A stretch of DNA of 6,182 nucleotides from Sphingomonas sp. (GTDB lineage Bacteria; Pseudomonadota; Alphaproteobacteria; Sphingomonadales; Sphingomonadaceae). The position numbers and the translations under genes were made by a program. The notes under the pieces were generated by a model, which ran no database searches, was not told where the DNA came from, and worked only from the letters and a program-made list of their open reading frames with translations. This document shows, one piece after another, positions 1 to 6,182 of this stretch (the stretch's first letter is position 1; every line of letters starts with the position of its first letter). The DNA lies in the NCBI GenBank assembly GCA_021154945.1, contig JAJNQF010000373.1, positions 1 through 6,182 on the forward strand. The letters run 5' to 3'.

Positions 1-1332
1 GAGCGCACCGGCGTCTATTGCACCTGCCTTTCGTCGAAACTGACCGCGGCTGAGGCGGCGTACATCATCCGCGACGGCGATTGCCGCGTGCTGATCGTGA
101 GCAAAGGATGCGCCGAGGTTGCCGCCGCGCTGGTGCCGATGCTCGACGACGTGCGGCGCTACGTGGTCGACGGCACGATCGACGGATACGAATCCTACGA
201 AGCAGCGCGCGATACGATGCCTTCGCACCCGATCGCAGACCCCTCACCCGGCGGCATTCTGCTCTATTCGTCGGGCACCACCGGCAAGCCGAAGGGCGTC
301 AAGCACGCGCTGTCCGACGAGCCATTCGGCACCAACGTCTCGCCGCTCGTGATGCTCGGCAAGGGGCTGTACGGCTTCACGCCCGAGATGGTCTATCTTT
401 CGCCCGCGCCGCTCTATCACGCGGCACCGCTGCGCTGGTCGATGGCGGTGCATCAGGTCGGCGGCACTGTCGTCGTGATGGAGCATTTCGATCCCGAAGC
501 TGCGCTCGCCGCGATCGAACGGTTCCATGTCACGCATGCGCAATGGGTGCCGACGCACTTCATCCGCCTGCTCAAACTGCCGCCCGAGGTCCGCGCGCGT
601 TACGACGTGTCGTCGCTGCAAGCGGTGTGGCATGCCGCCGCCCCCTGCCCGCTTCCGGTCAAGCAGGCGATGATCGACTGGTGGGGCCCGATCATCGGCG
701 AATATTACGCCGGCACCGAGGGCAACGGGTTCTGCGCGATCTCCAGCGCGGAATGGCTGACGCACAAGGGCTCGGTCGGCCGCAACCTCACCGCGCAGAC
801 GATGATCTGCGACGAGGACGGCAACGCGCTGCCCCCGCGCGCGGAAGGCGACGTGTATTTCGCGGGCGGCGGGGCGTTCGAATATCACAACGATCCCGCC
901 AAGACCGCGGAAGCCGCCAACGCACACGGCTGGACGACGCTCGGCGATGTCGGCTGGCTCGACGAGGAGGGCTATCTCTACCTCACCGATCGCAAGAGCT
1001 TCATGATCATCTCGGGCGGCGTGAACATCTACCCCGCCGAGATTGAGAACCTCCTCGTCACCCACCCCAAGGTCGCCGACGTCGCGGTGATCGGCGCGCC
1101 CGACGACGAGATGGGCGAACAGGTGGTGGCGATAATCTGCCCCGCCGATCCATCCGAGGACCGCGACCAACTCGCAGCCGAGCTCAGCGCCTTCGCTCGC
1201 GCCAACCTCAGCCACGTCAAGGCACCGCGCCGGATCGACTTCCGGGAGACATTGCCGCGGCACGAGACGGGCAAGCTCTACAAGCGCCTGCTCCGCGACG
1301 AATATTGGGCGCATTCGAAGGAGTCCGCATGA
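1..1332 (+). CDS. Acyl-CoA synthetase (AMP-forming), 5'-truncated by window edge
   Basis: The protein activates a carboxylic acid with ATP to an acyl-adenylate and then to the CoA thioester, supplying substrate to the dehydrogenases encoded next to it. The frame is open from base 1, so the true start lies upstream; about 65-75 N-terminal residues are probably missing from a family usually near 510 residues. The ANL-superfamily motifs appear in order: the P-loop YSSGTTGKPKGV at 265-300, the acyl/adenine motif EYYAGTEGNG at 700-729, the GDVGWLDEEGY hinge region from 943 with DRK at 988-996, SGGVNIYPAE at 1012-1041, and the C-terminal ETGKLYKR with the expected catalytic Lys at 1273-1275. The middle part (WHAAAPCPLPVK, WWGPII) is in the style of mycobacterial FadD4-like and sphingomonad synthetases, recalled rather than searched. 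Its stop overlaps the next start (ATGA). The enzyme class is secure; the substrate (fatty, aromatic, isoprenoid or steroid-derived acid) is unknown. Confidence 0.95.
   Translation, partial: ERTGVYCTCLSSKLTAAEAAYIIRDGDCRVLIVSKGCAEVAAALVPMLDDVRRYVVDGTIDGYESYEAARDTMPSHPIADPSPGGILLYSSGTTGKPKGVKHALSDEPFGTNVSPLVMLGKGLYGFTPEMVYLSPAPLYHAAPLRWSMAVHQVGGTVVVMEHFDPEAALAAIERFHVTHAQWVPTHFIRLLKLPPEVRARYDVSSLQAVWHAAAPCPLPVKQAMIDWWGPIIGEYYAGTEGNGFCAISSAEWLTHKGSVGRNLTAQTMICDEDGNALPPRAEGDVYFAGGGAFEYHNDPAKTAEAANAHGWTTLGDVGWLDEEGYLYLTDRKSFMIISGGVNIYPAEIENLLVTHPKVADVAVIGAPDDEMGEQVVAIICPADPSEDRDQLAAELSAFARANLSHVKAPRRIDFRETLPRHETGKLYKRLLRDEYWAHSKESA
1318..1323 (+). promoter_or_regulatory. Shine-Dalgarno AAGGAG fixing the dehydrogenase start at 1329
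   Basis: AAGGAG lies 5 nt before the ATG at 1329. It sits inside the end of the synthetase gene and supports this start over the in-frame ATG at 1305, which would add eight residues (MGAFEGVR) that do not fit the family's usual N-terminus. The ATGA overlap at 1329-1332 suggests translational coupling. Confidence 0.8.
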
Positions 1333-2426
1333 ACTTCGATTATTCCGACGACCAGAAATTCCTTAAGGACGAAGCGCGCAAGTTTCTGTCCGCGCACTGC
1401 GGCAGCGACCGTGTCCGCGCGGTGCTCGACGATCCCGCCAAAGCGTATGATGCGGACCTGTGGAAAGCCGTCGGCGCGCAAGGCTGGCTCGGCGCGGCGA
1501 TCCCCGAAGAGTTCGGCGGACTAGGCCTCGGCCATATCGAACTCTGCGCGATCGCCGAGGAACTCGGCCGCGCCTGCGCGCCGATCCCGTTCGCCTCGAC
1601 CGTCTATTTCGTCGCCGAGGCCTTGATGCTCTACGGAAGTGACACCCAGAAAGTCCGATGGCTGCCGAGGATCGCGGCGGGCGACGTCATCGGCGCGTTC
1701 GCCACCTCCGAAGGCGCCGGCCCGGTCACCGCACGCTCGATCCGCACCACCGTCTCCGGTGGCAGGCTGACCGGCGAGAAGATCCCAGTCACCGACGGCG
1801 ACGTCGCCGACCTGATCGTCGTCCTCGCGCGCGACGGGCTCTACCTCGTCGAGAAGGGCGCGGGCGTCACCGCGGACGTGCTCGAAACCCTCGACCCCAC
1901 GCGCAGCGCCGCCCGCCTCACGTTCACTGCCGCGCCCTGCGAAAGGCTTGGCAGCGACGACGGCATCGCCGCGATGCAGGCCGTATTCGACCGCGCGGCC
2001 GTGCTCCTCGCGTTCGAGCAGCTTGGCGGCGCGGATCGCTGTCTCGACATGGCGAAGGGCTATGCGCTCGATCGCTACGCGTTCGGCCGGCAGATCGGCG
2101 GGTATCAGGCGATCAAGCACAAGCTCGCGGACATGTATGTGAAGAACGAACTCGCGCGCTCGAACGCCTATTACGGGGCGTGGGCGCTGAACGCGGGCGC
2201 CGCCGAACTCCCGCTCGCCGCCGCCACCGCGCGCGTCGCCGCCTCCGACGCCTATTGGTTCGCGTCGAAGGAGAATATCCAGACGCATGGCGGGATGGGC
2301 TTCACCTGGGAGTCCGACTGCCACCTCTATTACCGCCGCTCGCGCCAGCTCGCGCTCGTCGTCGGCGCCCCCGCCGCGTGGCGCGAACGCCTCGTCGGCC
2401 AACTCGAAATGCGCAATGCCGCCTAG
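1329..2426 (+). CDS. Acyl-CoA dehydrogenase family protein, subunit 1 (365 aa)
   Basis: This is a flavin-dependent acyl-CoA dehydrogenase family member that would take part in alpha,beta-desaturation of the CoA ester. The N-terminal helical domain begins MNFDYSDDQKFLKDEARKF. The central region carries ATSEGAG near residues 125-131, where classical members have an EPxAGSD-type FAD/substrate motif. The C-terminal helical domain has RYAFGRQIGGYQAIKHKLADM (residues 249-269, the FAD-contacting RxxFG plus QAIKHxLADM) and QTHGGMGFTWE from 318. By eye alignment to MCAD, the two positions used for the catalytic base are Ala223 (helix G site) and Val345 (YEGT site), so no acidic base is visible at either. 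At 365 residues it is somewhat short for the family. It overlaps the synthetase stop and sits 23 nt before a second dehydrogenase gene. I infer that it is the non-catalytic, cofactor-binding half of a heteromeric enzyme; the alignment should be confirmed. Confidence 0.92.
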   Translation: MNFDYSDDQKFLKDEARKFLSAHCGSDRVRAVLDDPAKAYDADLWKAVGAQGWLGAAIPEEFGGLGLGHIELCAIAEELGRACAPIPFASTVYFVAEALMLYGSDTQKVRWLPRIAAGDVIGAFATSEGAGPVTARSIRTTVSGGRLTGEKIPVTDGDVADLIVVLARDGLYLVEKGAGVTADVLETLDPTRSAARLTFTAAPCERLGSDDGIAAMQAVFDRAAVLLAFEQLGGADRCLDMAKGYALDRYAFGRQIGGYQAIKHKLADMYVKNELARSNAYYGAWALNAGAAELPLAAATARVAASDAYWFASKENIQTHGGMGFTWESDCHLYYRRSRQLALVVGAPAAWRERLVGQLEMRNAA

Positions 2427-2438
2427 TTGGGCCGCCTG

Positions 2439-2444
2439 AAAGGA
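2439..2444 (+). promoter_or_regulatory. Shine-Dalgarno AAAGGA for the second dehydrogenase
   Basis: AAAGGA lies 5 nt before the ATG at 2450. The same frame stays open far upstream through the previous gene, so this site and the family-typical MDFNDSDAEATYR N-terminus set the start. The upstream part of the frame is an Arg-rich shadow translation. Confidence 0.8.
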
Positions 2445-2449
2445 CGAGC

Positions 2450-3655
2450 ATGGACTTCAACGACAGCGACGCCGAAGCCACCTACCGCGCCGCCGCCCGG
2501 CGCTGGCTCGACACGAACATCGCCGAGCATGACGCCGGCCATTACCCCGACGACATGACCAAGGCGAAGGCGTGGCAGGCGCGCAAGGCAGCGGGCGGCT
2601 ACGCGTGCATCACCTGGCCGCAGGAATGGGGCGGCGGTGGCGGCACACCGATCGAGAGCGTGATCTTCGGCCAGGAAGAGGCGAAACACGCGGTCGACGG
2701 CAGCTATTTCACGATCGGGCTCGGCATGTGCGTGCCGACCGTGATGGCCTATGCCGACGACGCGACCAAGCGGCGGTTCGTCGGCCCCGCGGTCCGCGGC
2801 GACGAGATCTGGTCGCAGCTCTTCTCCGAACCCGCCGGCGGCTCCGACGTTGCCGCGATCCGCACGCGCGCGGTGCGAGACGGCGACGACTGGGTGATCA
2901 ACGGCCAAAAGGTGTGGACCTCGGGCGCGCATTACAGCGACTATGGCATCGTCCTGGTCCGCACCAACCCCGACGTGCCCAAGCACCAGGGCCTGACGAT
3001 GTTCTGGCTCGACCTGAAGGCTCCGGGAATCGAGATCCGGCCGATCCACCAGATGTCGGGCGGGTCGAGCTTCAACGAAGTCTGGTTCGAGGACGTCCGG
3101 ATATCTGACGCACAACGCCTCGGCCCGGTCGACGGCGGCTGGAAGGTCGCGCTGTTCACGCTGATGAACGAACGTCTCGCGATAGGGACGAGCGGCGGCG
3201 TCGGCCCCGAGGATATCCTCGCCTTCGCCGCCCAGGCCAACGGCGCCGACGGTCCGCTATTGAAGGACGCCGCGTTCCGCCAGACGCTCGCCGACTGGTG
3301 GGTGCAATCGGAGGGCCTGCGCAACACCCGCATGCGGACGATCACCGCGCTGTCGAAGGGCCAGGTGCCCGGCCCCGAAAGCTCGATCGGCAAGATCGTC
3401 GCCGCCAACCAGTTGCAGGCGATCGGCAACACCGCGATCGAGGCCGGCGATCAATACGGCATCATATCCGACCCCGCGCTGACCCCGCTAAAGGGCGCGT
3501 TCCACGCCGCGACGATGTGGGCGCCCGGCCTGCGCATCGCCGGCGGCACCGACGAAATCCTCAAGAACATCATCGCCGAACGCGTGCTTGGTCTTCCCGG
3601 CGAAATCCGCGTCGACAAGGACCAGGCGTTCCGGGATTTGCCGGTGGGGGCGTGA
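2450..3655 (+). CDS. Acyl-CoA dehydrogenase family protein, subunit 2 (401 aa)
   Basis: This is the second acyl-CoA dehydrogenase of the operon, clearly different from the first. Visible motifs in order are WPQEWGGGGG (56-65, the usual P.EyGG element), QLFSEPAGGSDVA (123-135, FAD/substrate motif), DWVINGQKVWTSGAH (147-161), FNEVWFEDVRI (from about 205), LMNERLAIG with Glu241, and GLRIAGGTDEILKNIIAERVLGLP near the C-terminus. At the MCAD Glu376 (YEGT) site the residue is Gly365, so that base is absent. Glu241 in the NERL context matches by eye the helix-G base of isovaleryl-CoA and long-chain dehydrogenases. The RxxFG...QAIKHxLADM element present in subunit 1 is not seen here. Length is normal for the family. 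I infer that it is the base-donating half of a heteromer resembling FadE26/FadE17-type proteins. The family call is firm; pairing and substrate are inference. Confidence 0.94.
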   Translation: MDFNDSDAEATYRAAARRWLDTNIAEHDAGHYPDDMTKAKAWQARKAAGGYACITWPQEWGGGGGTPIESVIFGQEEAKHAVDGSYFTIGLGMCVPTVMAYADDATKRRFVGPAVRGDEIWSQLFSEPAGGSDVAAIRTRAVRDGDDWVINGQKVWTSGAHYSDYGIVLVRTNPDVPKHQGLTMFWLDLKAPGIEIRPIHQMSGGSSFNEVWFEDVRISDAQRLGPVDGGWKVALFTLMNERLAIGTSGGVGPEDILAFAAQANGADGPLLKDAAFRQTLADWWVQSEGLRNTRMRTITALSKGQVPGPESSIGKIVAANQLQAIGNTAIEAGDQYGIISDPALTPLKGAFHAATMWAPGLRIAGGTDEILKNIIAERVLGLPGEIRVDKDQAFRDLPVGA

Positions 3656-3675
3656 GCAAATATTTTTCCGGTGCG

Positions 3676-3706
3676 TTGCAAATCGGAGTAGGCCGGTTTC
3701 TATTAA
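3676..3706 (+). promoter_or_regulatory. Possible sigma70-like promoter before the islet gene
   Basis: TTGCAA at 3676-3681 and TATTAA at 3701-3706 resemble -35 and -10 boxes, but the 19-nt spacing is long and AT-rich DNA gives such matches easily. The position, 45 nt before the ATG at 3751, is right for the split gene. A 5-bp inverted repeat CCGGT/ACCGG (3693-3697 and 3708-3712) brackets the putative -10 and could be an operator half-site pair or chance. Confidence 0.22.
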
Positions 3707-3750
3707 TACCGGGCTCAGTCGGTTCTTTCACGTGATTAAAGAGATGGACG

Positions 3751-4472
3751 ATGACGGTTGATTATTCAGATGCCGTCACGAAAAACATCGATAACTGGCA
3801 CAGCAGTTTATTCCCCAAGATTTCCGTCGGTGGGTTGATCGCGCGCAGCAGCATTGCCCATAAATGGAAGACGCCTTTCCGGTGCGTGATGTTGCGTGAA
3901 GCAACCTTCTGGCGCGATCATGATTTGATGAACCAGTCGCACGTTTATTTGGCTTAGGGCACGTCCTAGGCGCACGAATTTTGCTTCGTGGCGGCGTTGA
4001 GACGTTAGCAACCTTAACCTACTTAAACATTTTGATGCAGCAAGTAATCGATAAGGCGCTTGATTTTCATGTTTTCGGACAAAAGACAACCGCGCTGCTT
4101 CTCGGGTCGCGCAACAATGACGCGATGCTTAAATCGATAAACATCGTGACAGTCTTAGAAAAGTGCGACAAGCAGTACGCTGGCGTCATAGATCTTTATG
4201 CTGACCTTTCAGAAACCGCTCACCCAAGCCATGAGGGGCTATGCTGTGGATACTCGAAGATAGACCACGATGAACATGAGGCGGTATTTTCAAACCGCTG
4301 GATGGAACTACGTGGAGGTCAGCATCTTGAAAGTATGTCGCTATGCATGGAAACCTTCCATCACGAGTACAACGAGGTTTGGCCAGCGCTGTTCGAGCGG
4401 ATGGAAAACCGGATCGTAGCAAACGATGAACGCCTTGAGGCGACCAAGGGTGAGAAACAGCTAGCTTGCTAA
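3751..4472 (+). pseudogene. Split uncharacterised gene, one-base frameshift near 3924-3957
   Basis: I do not recognise this gene. The first part runs from ATG 3751 (AAAGAG at 3738-3743, 7 nt upstream) to TAG 3955-3957, 68 codons. The second part is open in the -1 frame from 3924 to TAA 4470-4472. Joining them near 3949-3951 gives one protein of about 240 residues reading smoothly from LMNQSHVYL into GHVLGARILLRGG, which fits loss of one base. There is no XXXYYYZ slippery heptamer at the junction, so programmed frameshifting looks unlikely. The translation looks soluble and helical, without signal peptide or membrane segments. Features include LLRGGVETLATLTYLN (3981-4028) and LSETAHPSHEGL (4206-4241). 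The RxxxET and SE.aHP patterns recall helical bacterial proteins of unknown function such as DUF5677-like ones; this is a weak recollection. TTA and TTG leucine codons and low GC set it apart from its neighbours, suggesting transfer. A sequencing error is an alternative to true decay. Confidence 0.6.
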
Positions 4473-4529
4473 AAGCAGCCAGCCCCTACTTAGCCTGCTG
4501 AACGCATTCCCCATTTTACCTCCACCATC

Positions 4530-4533
4530 GAGG
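4530..4533 (+). promoter_or_regulatory. Shine-Dalgarno GAGG for the aldehyde dehydrogenase
   Basis: GAGG lies 8 nt before the ATG at 4542. This supports 4542 over the in-frame ATG at 4551, which would be too far from it. The gene therefore has its own ribosome entry site after the islet; no clear promoter is seen in 4473-4529. Confidence 0.6.
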
Positions 4534-4541
4534 ATGTCCTG

Positions 4542-5960
4542 ATGACCGACATGCACACCATCCTCACCTCCCAGCGCGACGCGTTCATGGCGGAGTTGCC
4601 CGTCACCAAAGCGGTACGCCTCGACCGGCTCAAGCGCACGGCAGCGATGGTGAGGGATAACACGGCGCGGTTCTGCGATGTGATGTCGGAGGATTTCGGG
4701 CATCGGAGTCGCGAGCAGACGATGATGACCGATATCGGCGCGTCGCTCGCGCCGATCGCGCATGCCGCCAAGCATCTCGATCGCTGGATGAAACGCGACC
4801 GCCGTCCGGTGCAGTTCCCGCTCGGCCTGCTGGGGGCGAAGGCGTGGGTCGAATATCAGCCCAAGGGTGTGATCGGCATTATCGCGCCGTGGAATTTCCC
4901 CGTGAACCTGCTGATCGCGCCGCTCGCCGGCGTGTTCGCGGCGGGCAATCGCGCGATGGCCAAGACGAGCGAATATACGCCTGCCACCGCCGCGCTATTC
5001 GAAGAGATCGCCCCCAAATATTTCGCGCAGGACGAACTCGCAATCGTCTCCGGCGGCGCGGAGGTCGGCAAGGCCTTTTCCGCCCTCCCGTTCGATCACC
5101 TGATCTTCACCGGCGCGACCGCGATCGGCCGCCACATCCTCCACGCCGCCGCCGACAACCTGACCCCCGTCACGCTCGAACTCGGCGGCAAGTCGCCCGT
5201 CATCCTCGGCGCATCGGCGGACATCGCCAGGGCGACCGAACGAGTCACGCTCGGCAAGATGATGAATGCGGGCCAGATCTGTCTTGCCCCCGACTACATG
5301 CTCGTGCCGTCCGCCAACGAGGCGAAGGTGGTCGACGGCATCAAGGCGGCGGCGAGCGCGATGTACCCTACGTTGCTCGCCAACGCCGACTACACCTCGG
5401 TGGTCAACGACCGCCATCACCGGCGCCTCACCGACTGGATCGCCGACGCCCGCGCGAAGGGTGCGACGGTCGAGGTGGTGAACCCCGCCAACGAGGATTT
5501 CGCCAGCGCGAACTCGCGGAAGATGCCGCTGCATATCGTCCGCGACGCGACCGACGACATGATCGTGATGCAGGAGGAGATCTTCGGACCCGTGTTGCCG
5601 ATCCGCCGCTATGACGGGATCGACGACGCGATCGCGCAGGTGAACCGCCGCGACCGGCCGCTCGGGCTGTATTATTTCGGTAGCGACGAGGCGGAGCGGC
5701 GCCGCGTGCTCGACCGGACGATCTCGGGCGGGGTGACGCTCGACGACGTGGTCTTTCACGTCTCGATGGAGGATCTACCCTTTGGTGGCAGCGGCCCGTC
5801 GGGGATGGGCGCGTATCATGGGATCGACGGGTTCCGGACGTTCAGCCACGCGCGCGCCGTCTTCAAGCAATCGAAGCTCGACGTCGCCAAGCTTGCCGGG
5901 TTGAAGCCGCCTTATGGGGCTGCTGCGGCGAAGACGATCGCGCGGATGATGCGGGGATGA
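4542..5960 (+). CDS. calB: Aldehyde dehydrogenase, coniferyl aldehyde dehydrogenase (CalB) type
   Basis: This NAD(P)-dependent enzyme oxidises an aldehyde to its carboxylic acid in the cytoplasm. At 472 residues it is complete for the CalB-like, class-3-related branch. The visible active-site elements are APWNFPVN with oxyanion Asn118, AKTSEYTP with cofactor-binding Lys141, the FTGATAIG nucleotide-binding turn at 189-196, LELGGKSP with general base Glu213, NAGQICLAPDY with nucleophile Cys247, and EEIFGP with Glu346. The GQICLAPDY context and the KPPYG-type C-terminus are typical of proteins annotated as coniferyl aldehyde dehydrogenase. Those often have broad aromatic or aliphatic aldehyde range, so the symbol and substrate are provisional. 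It returns to high GC after the low-GC islet. Its product class, a carboxylate, could feed the acyl-CoA synthetase upstream, but the two are separated by 0.9 kb and no shared regulation is visible. Confidence 0.9.
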   Translation: MTDMHTILTSQRDAFMAELPVTKAVRLDRLKRTAAMVRDNTARFCDVMSEDFGHRSREQTMMTDIGASLAPIAHAAKHLDRWMKRDRRPVQFPLGLLGAKAWVEYQPKGVIGIIAPWNFPVNLLIAPLAGVFAAGNRAMAKTSEYTPATAALFEEIAPKYFAQDELAIVSGGAEVGKAFSALPFDHLIFTGATAIGRHILHAAADNLTPVTLELGGKSPVILGASADIARATERVTLGKMMNAGQICLAPDYMLVPSANEAKVVDGIKAAASAMYPTLLANADYTSVVNDRHHRRLTDWIADARAKGATVEVVNPANEDFASANSRKMPLHIVRDATDDMIVMQEEIFGPVLPIRRYDGIDDAIAQVNRRDRPLGLYYFGSDEAERRRVLDRTISGGVTLDDVVFHVSMEDLPFGGSGPSGMGAYHGIDGFRTFSHARAVFKQSKLDVAKLAGLKPPYGAAAAKTIARMMRG

Positions 5961-6022
5961 TTGTGTGCGTGATCGCCGCGCGTGCCCTCACCCTTCCCAC
6001 GGCTAAGTAGCCGCGGGCCCCT

Positions 6023-6046
6023 TCCCTCTCCCCGAGGGGAGAGGGA
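6023..6046. repeat. Perfect 11-bp palindrome, intergenic repeat or terminator-like hairpin
   Basis: TCCCTCTCCCC at 6023-6033 pairs perfectly with 6036-6046 across a GA centre. A smaller hairpin, CGGCT at 6000-6004 with AGCCG at 6009-6013, precedes it. No T-run follows on either strand, so it is not a canonical rho-independent terminator. Similar C/T-rich palindromes (CCCTCTCCC...GGGAGAGGG) are dispersed between genes in sphingomonad and xanthomonad genomes; this is recollection, not a search. It lies 62 nt after the aldehyde dehydrogenase stop and could end that transcript or protect its 3' end. Confidence 0.6.
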
Positions 6047-6165
6047 GATTAGGTCGCTACCGTAACAATTTCGTCGATCGTCTCGCAATCGTCTTGGATC
6101 TATCGCCGACGCGTCACGCGGATCGGCAATGGGCCGCTGAGCGTCACCGCGTATCAGGGAATCCC

Positions 6166-6182
6166 ATGCAGACCATATCGTC
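6166..6182 (+). CDS. Possible start of a further gene, cut by the window edge
   Basis: An ATG at 6166 follows AGGGA (6156-6160) with 5-nt spacing, and the frame (MQTIS...) is open to the end of the window. Only five complete codons are visible, so this rests on the start context alone and could be chance. Confidence 0.2.

Noticed and set aside
244..1314. Long open frame on the - strand (356 codons) antisense to the synthetase
   Set aside because: It is antisense to a gene with all ANL motifs, rich in Arg/Ala/Val/Asp as expected for a codon-bias shadow, and has no recognisable domain.
1658..2449. Upstream extension of the second dehydrogenase frame
   Set aside because: The extension is Arg-rich, overlaps the first dehydrogenase in another frame, and is superseded by a good Shine-Dalgarno and a family-typical N-terminus at 2450.
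3946..3957. Programmed -1 frameshift site in the islet gene
   Set aside because: The sequence around the crossover (gtt tat ttg gct) does not form an X XXY YYZ slippery heptamer, and I saw no obvious stimulatory hairpin directly downstream.
4466..4492. Promoter TTGCTA - TACTTA for the aldehyde dehydrogenase
   Set aside because: The spacing is only 15 nt and the -10 match is weak; it is no better than chance in this AT-richer stretch.
4474..4499. Terminator hairpin AGCAG/CTGCT after the islet gene
   Set aside because: It has only a 5-bp stem with a 16-nt loop and no following T-run.
4995..5759. Long open frame on the - strand antisense to the aldehyde dehydrogenase
   Set aside because: It lies wholly inside a gene with a complete active site; its low-complexity His/Arg/Asp/Val composition is typical of GC-rich antisense shadows.
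6077..6094. Direct repeat ATCGTCT (6077-6083 and 6088-6094)
   Set aside because: Seven bases twice in a short stretch, with no third copy or associated motif, is compatible with chance.
6047..6182. Open frame on the - strand entering from the right edge of the window
   Set aside because: One - strand frame is open here, but its translation is Arg/Asp-rich, runs through the palindromic repeat and shows no motif, so it is not supported as a gene.

Overview
The window is a GC-rich bacterial catabolic region, strongly biased to G or C at third codon positions. It reads like an alphaproteobacterium, and the protein styles (FadD-like synthetase with a paired acyl-CoA dehydrogenase set, CalB-type aldehyde dehydrogenase) suggest a sphingomonad. 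The taxonomic call is inference from composition and gene style only. All convincing genes are on the + strand.

Positions 1-3655 hold a tight three-gene operon. It starts with the C-terminal ~443 codons of an AMP-forming acyl-CoA synthetase, whose start lies upstream of the window. Two different acyl-CoA dehydrogenase subunits follow, at 1329-2426 and 2450-3655. The first junction is an ATGA stop/start overlap; the second is a 23-nt gap with its own Shine-Dalgarno. The logic is to activate a carboxylic acid to its CoA thioester and then introduce an alpha,beta double bond. The two dehydrogenases have complementary losses: the first keeps the FAD-type RxxFG...QAIKHxLADM motif but has no acidic residue at either usual base position; the second has a Glu in the NERL context but lacks the RxxFG motif. 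This pattern fits an obligate heteromer like the FadE26/FadE27 (ChsE4/ChsE5) side-chain dehydrogenases of actinobacterial steroid catabolism. The actual substrate cannot be read from the sequence.

Positions 3656-4541 are compositionally different (about 45% GC in a counted 120-nt stretch, versus about 73% in a counted 60-nt stretch of the neighbouring dehydrogenase gene). They hold one unrecognised gene of about 240 codons, split by a one-base frameshift near 3924-3957. It looks like a transferred and decaying (or mis-sequenced) accessory gene.

Positions 4542-5960 encode a complete 472-residue aldehyde dehydrogenase of the coniferyl aldehyde dehydrogenase (CalB) type with all catalytic residues. 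It could supply acids from aldehydes, conceptually upstream of the synthetase, but the foreign islet separates it from the operon and co-regulation is not shown. The last 222 nt hold a strong 11-bp palindrome at 6023-6046, probably an intergenic repeat or terminator-like hairpin, and at the very edge a possible start codon of another gene. I see no RNA gene, CRISPR array or intact mobile element, and no convincing novel multi-gene system; the islet gene and the split-site dehydrogenase pair are the items most worth following.
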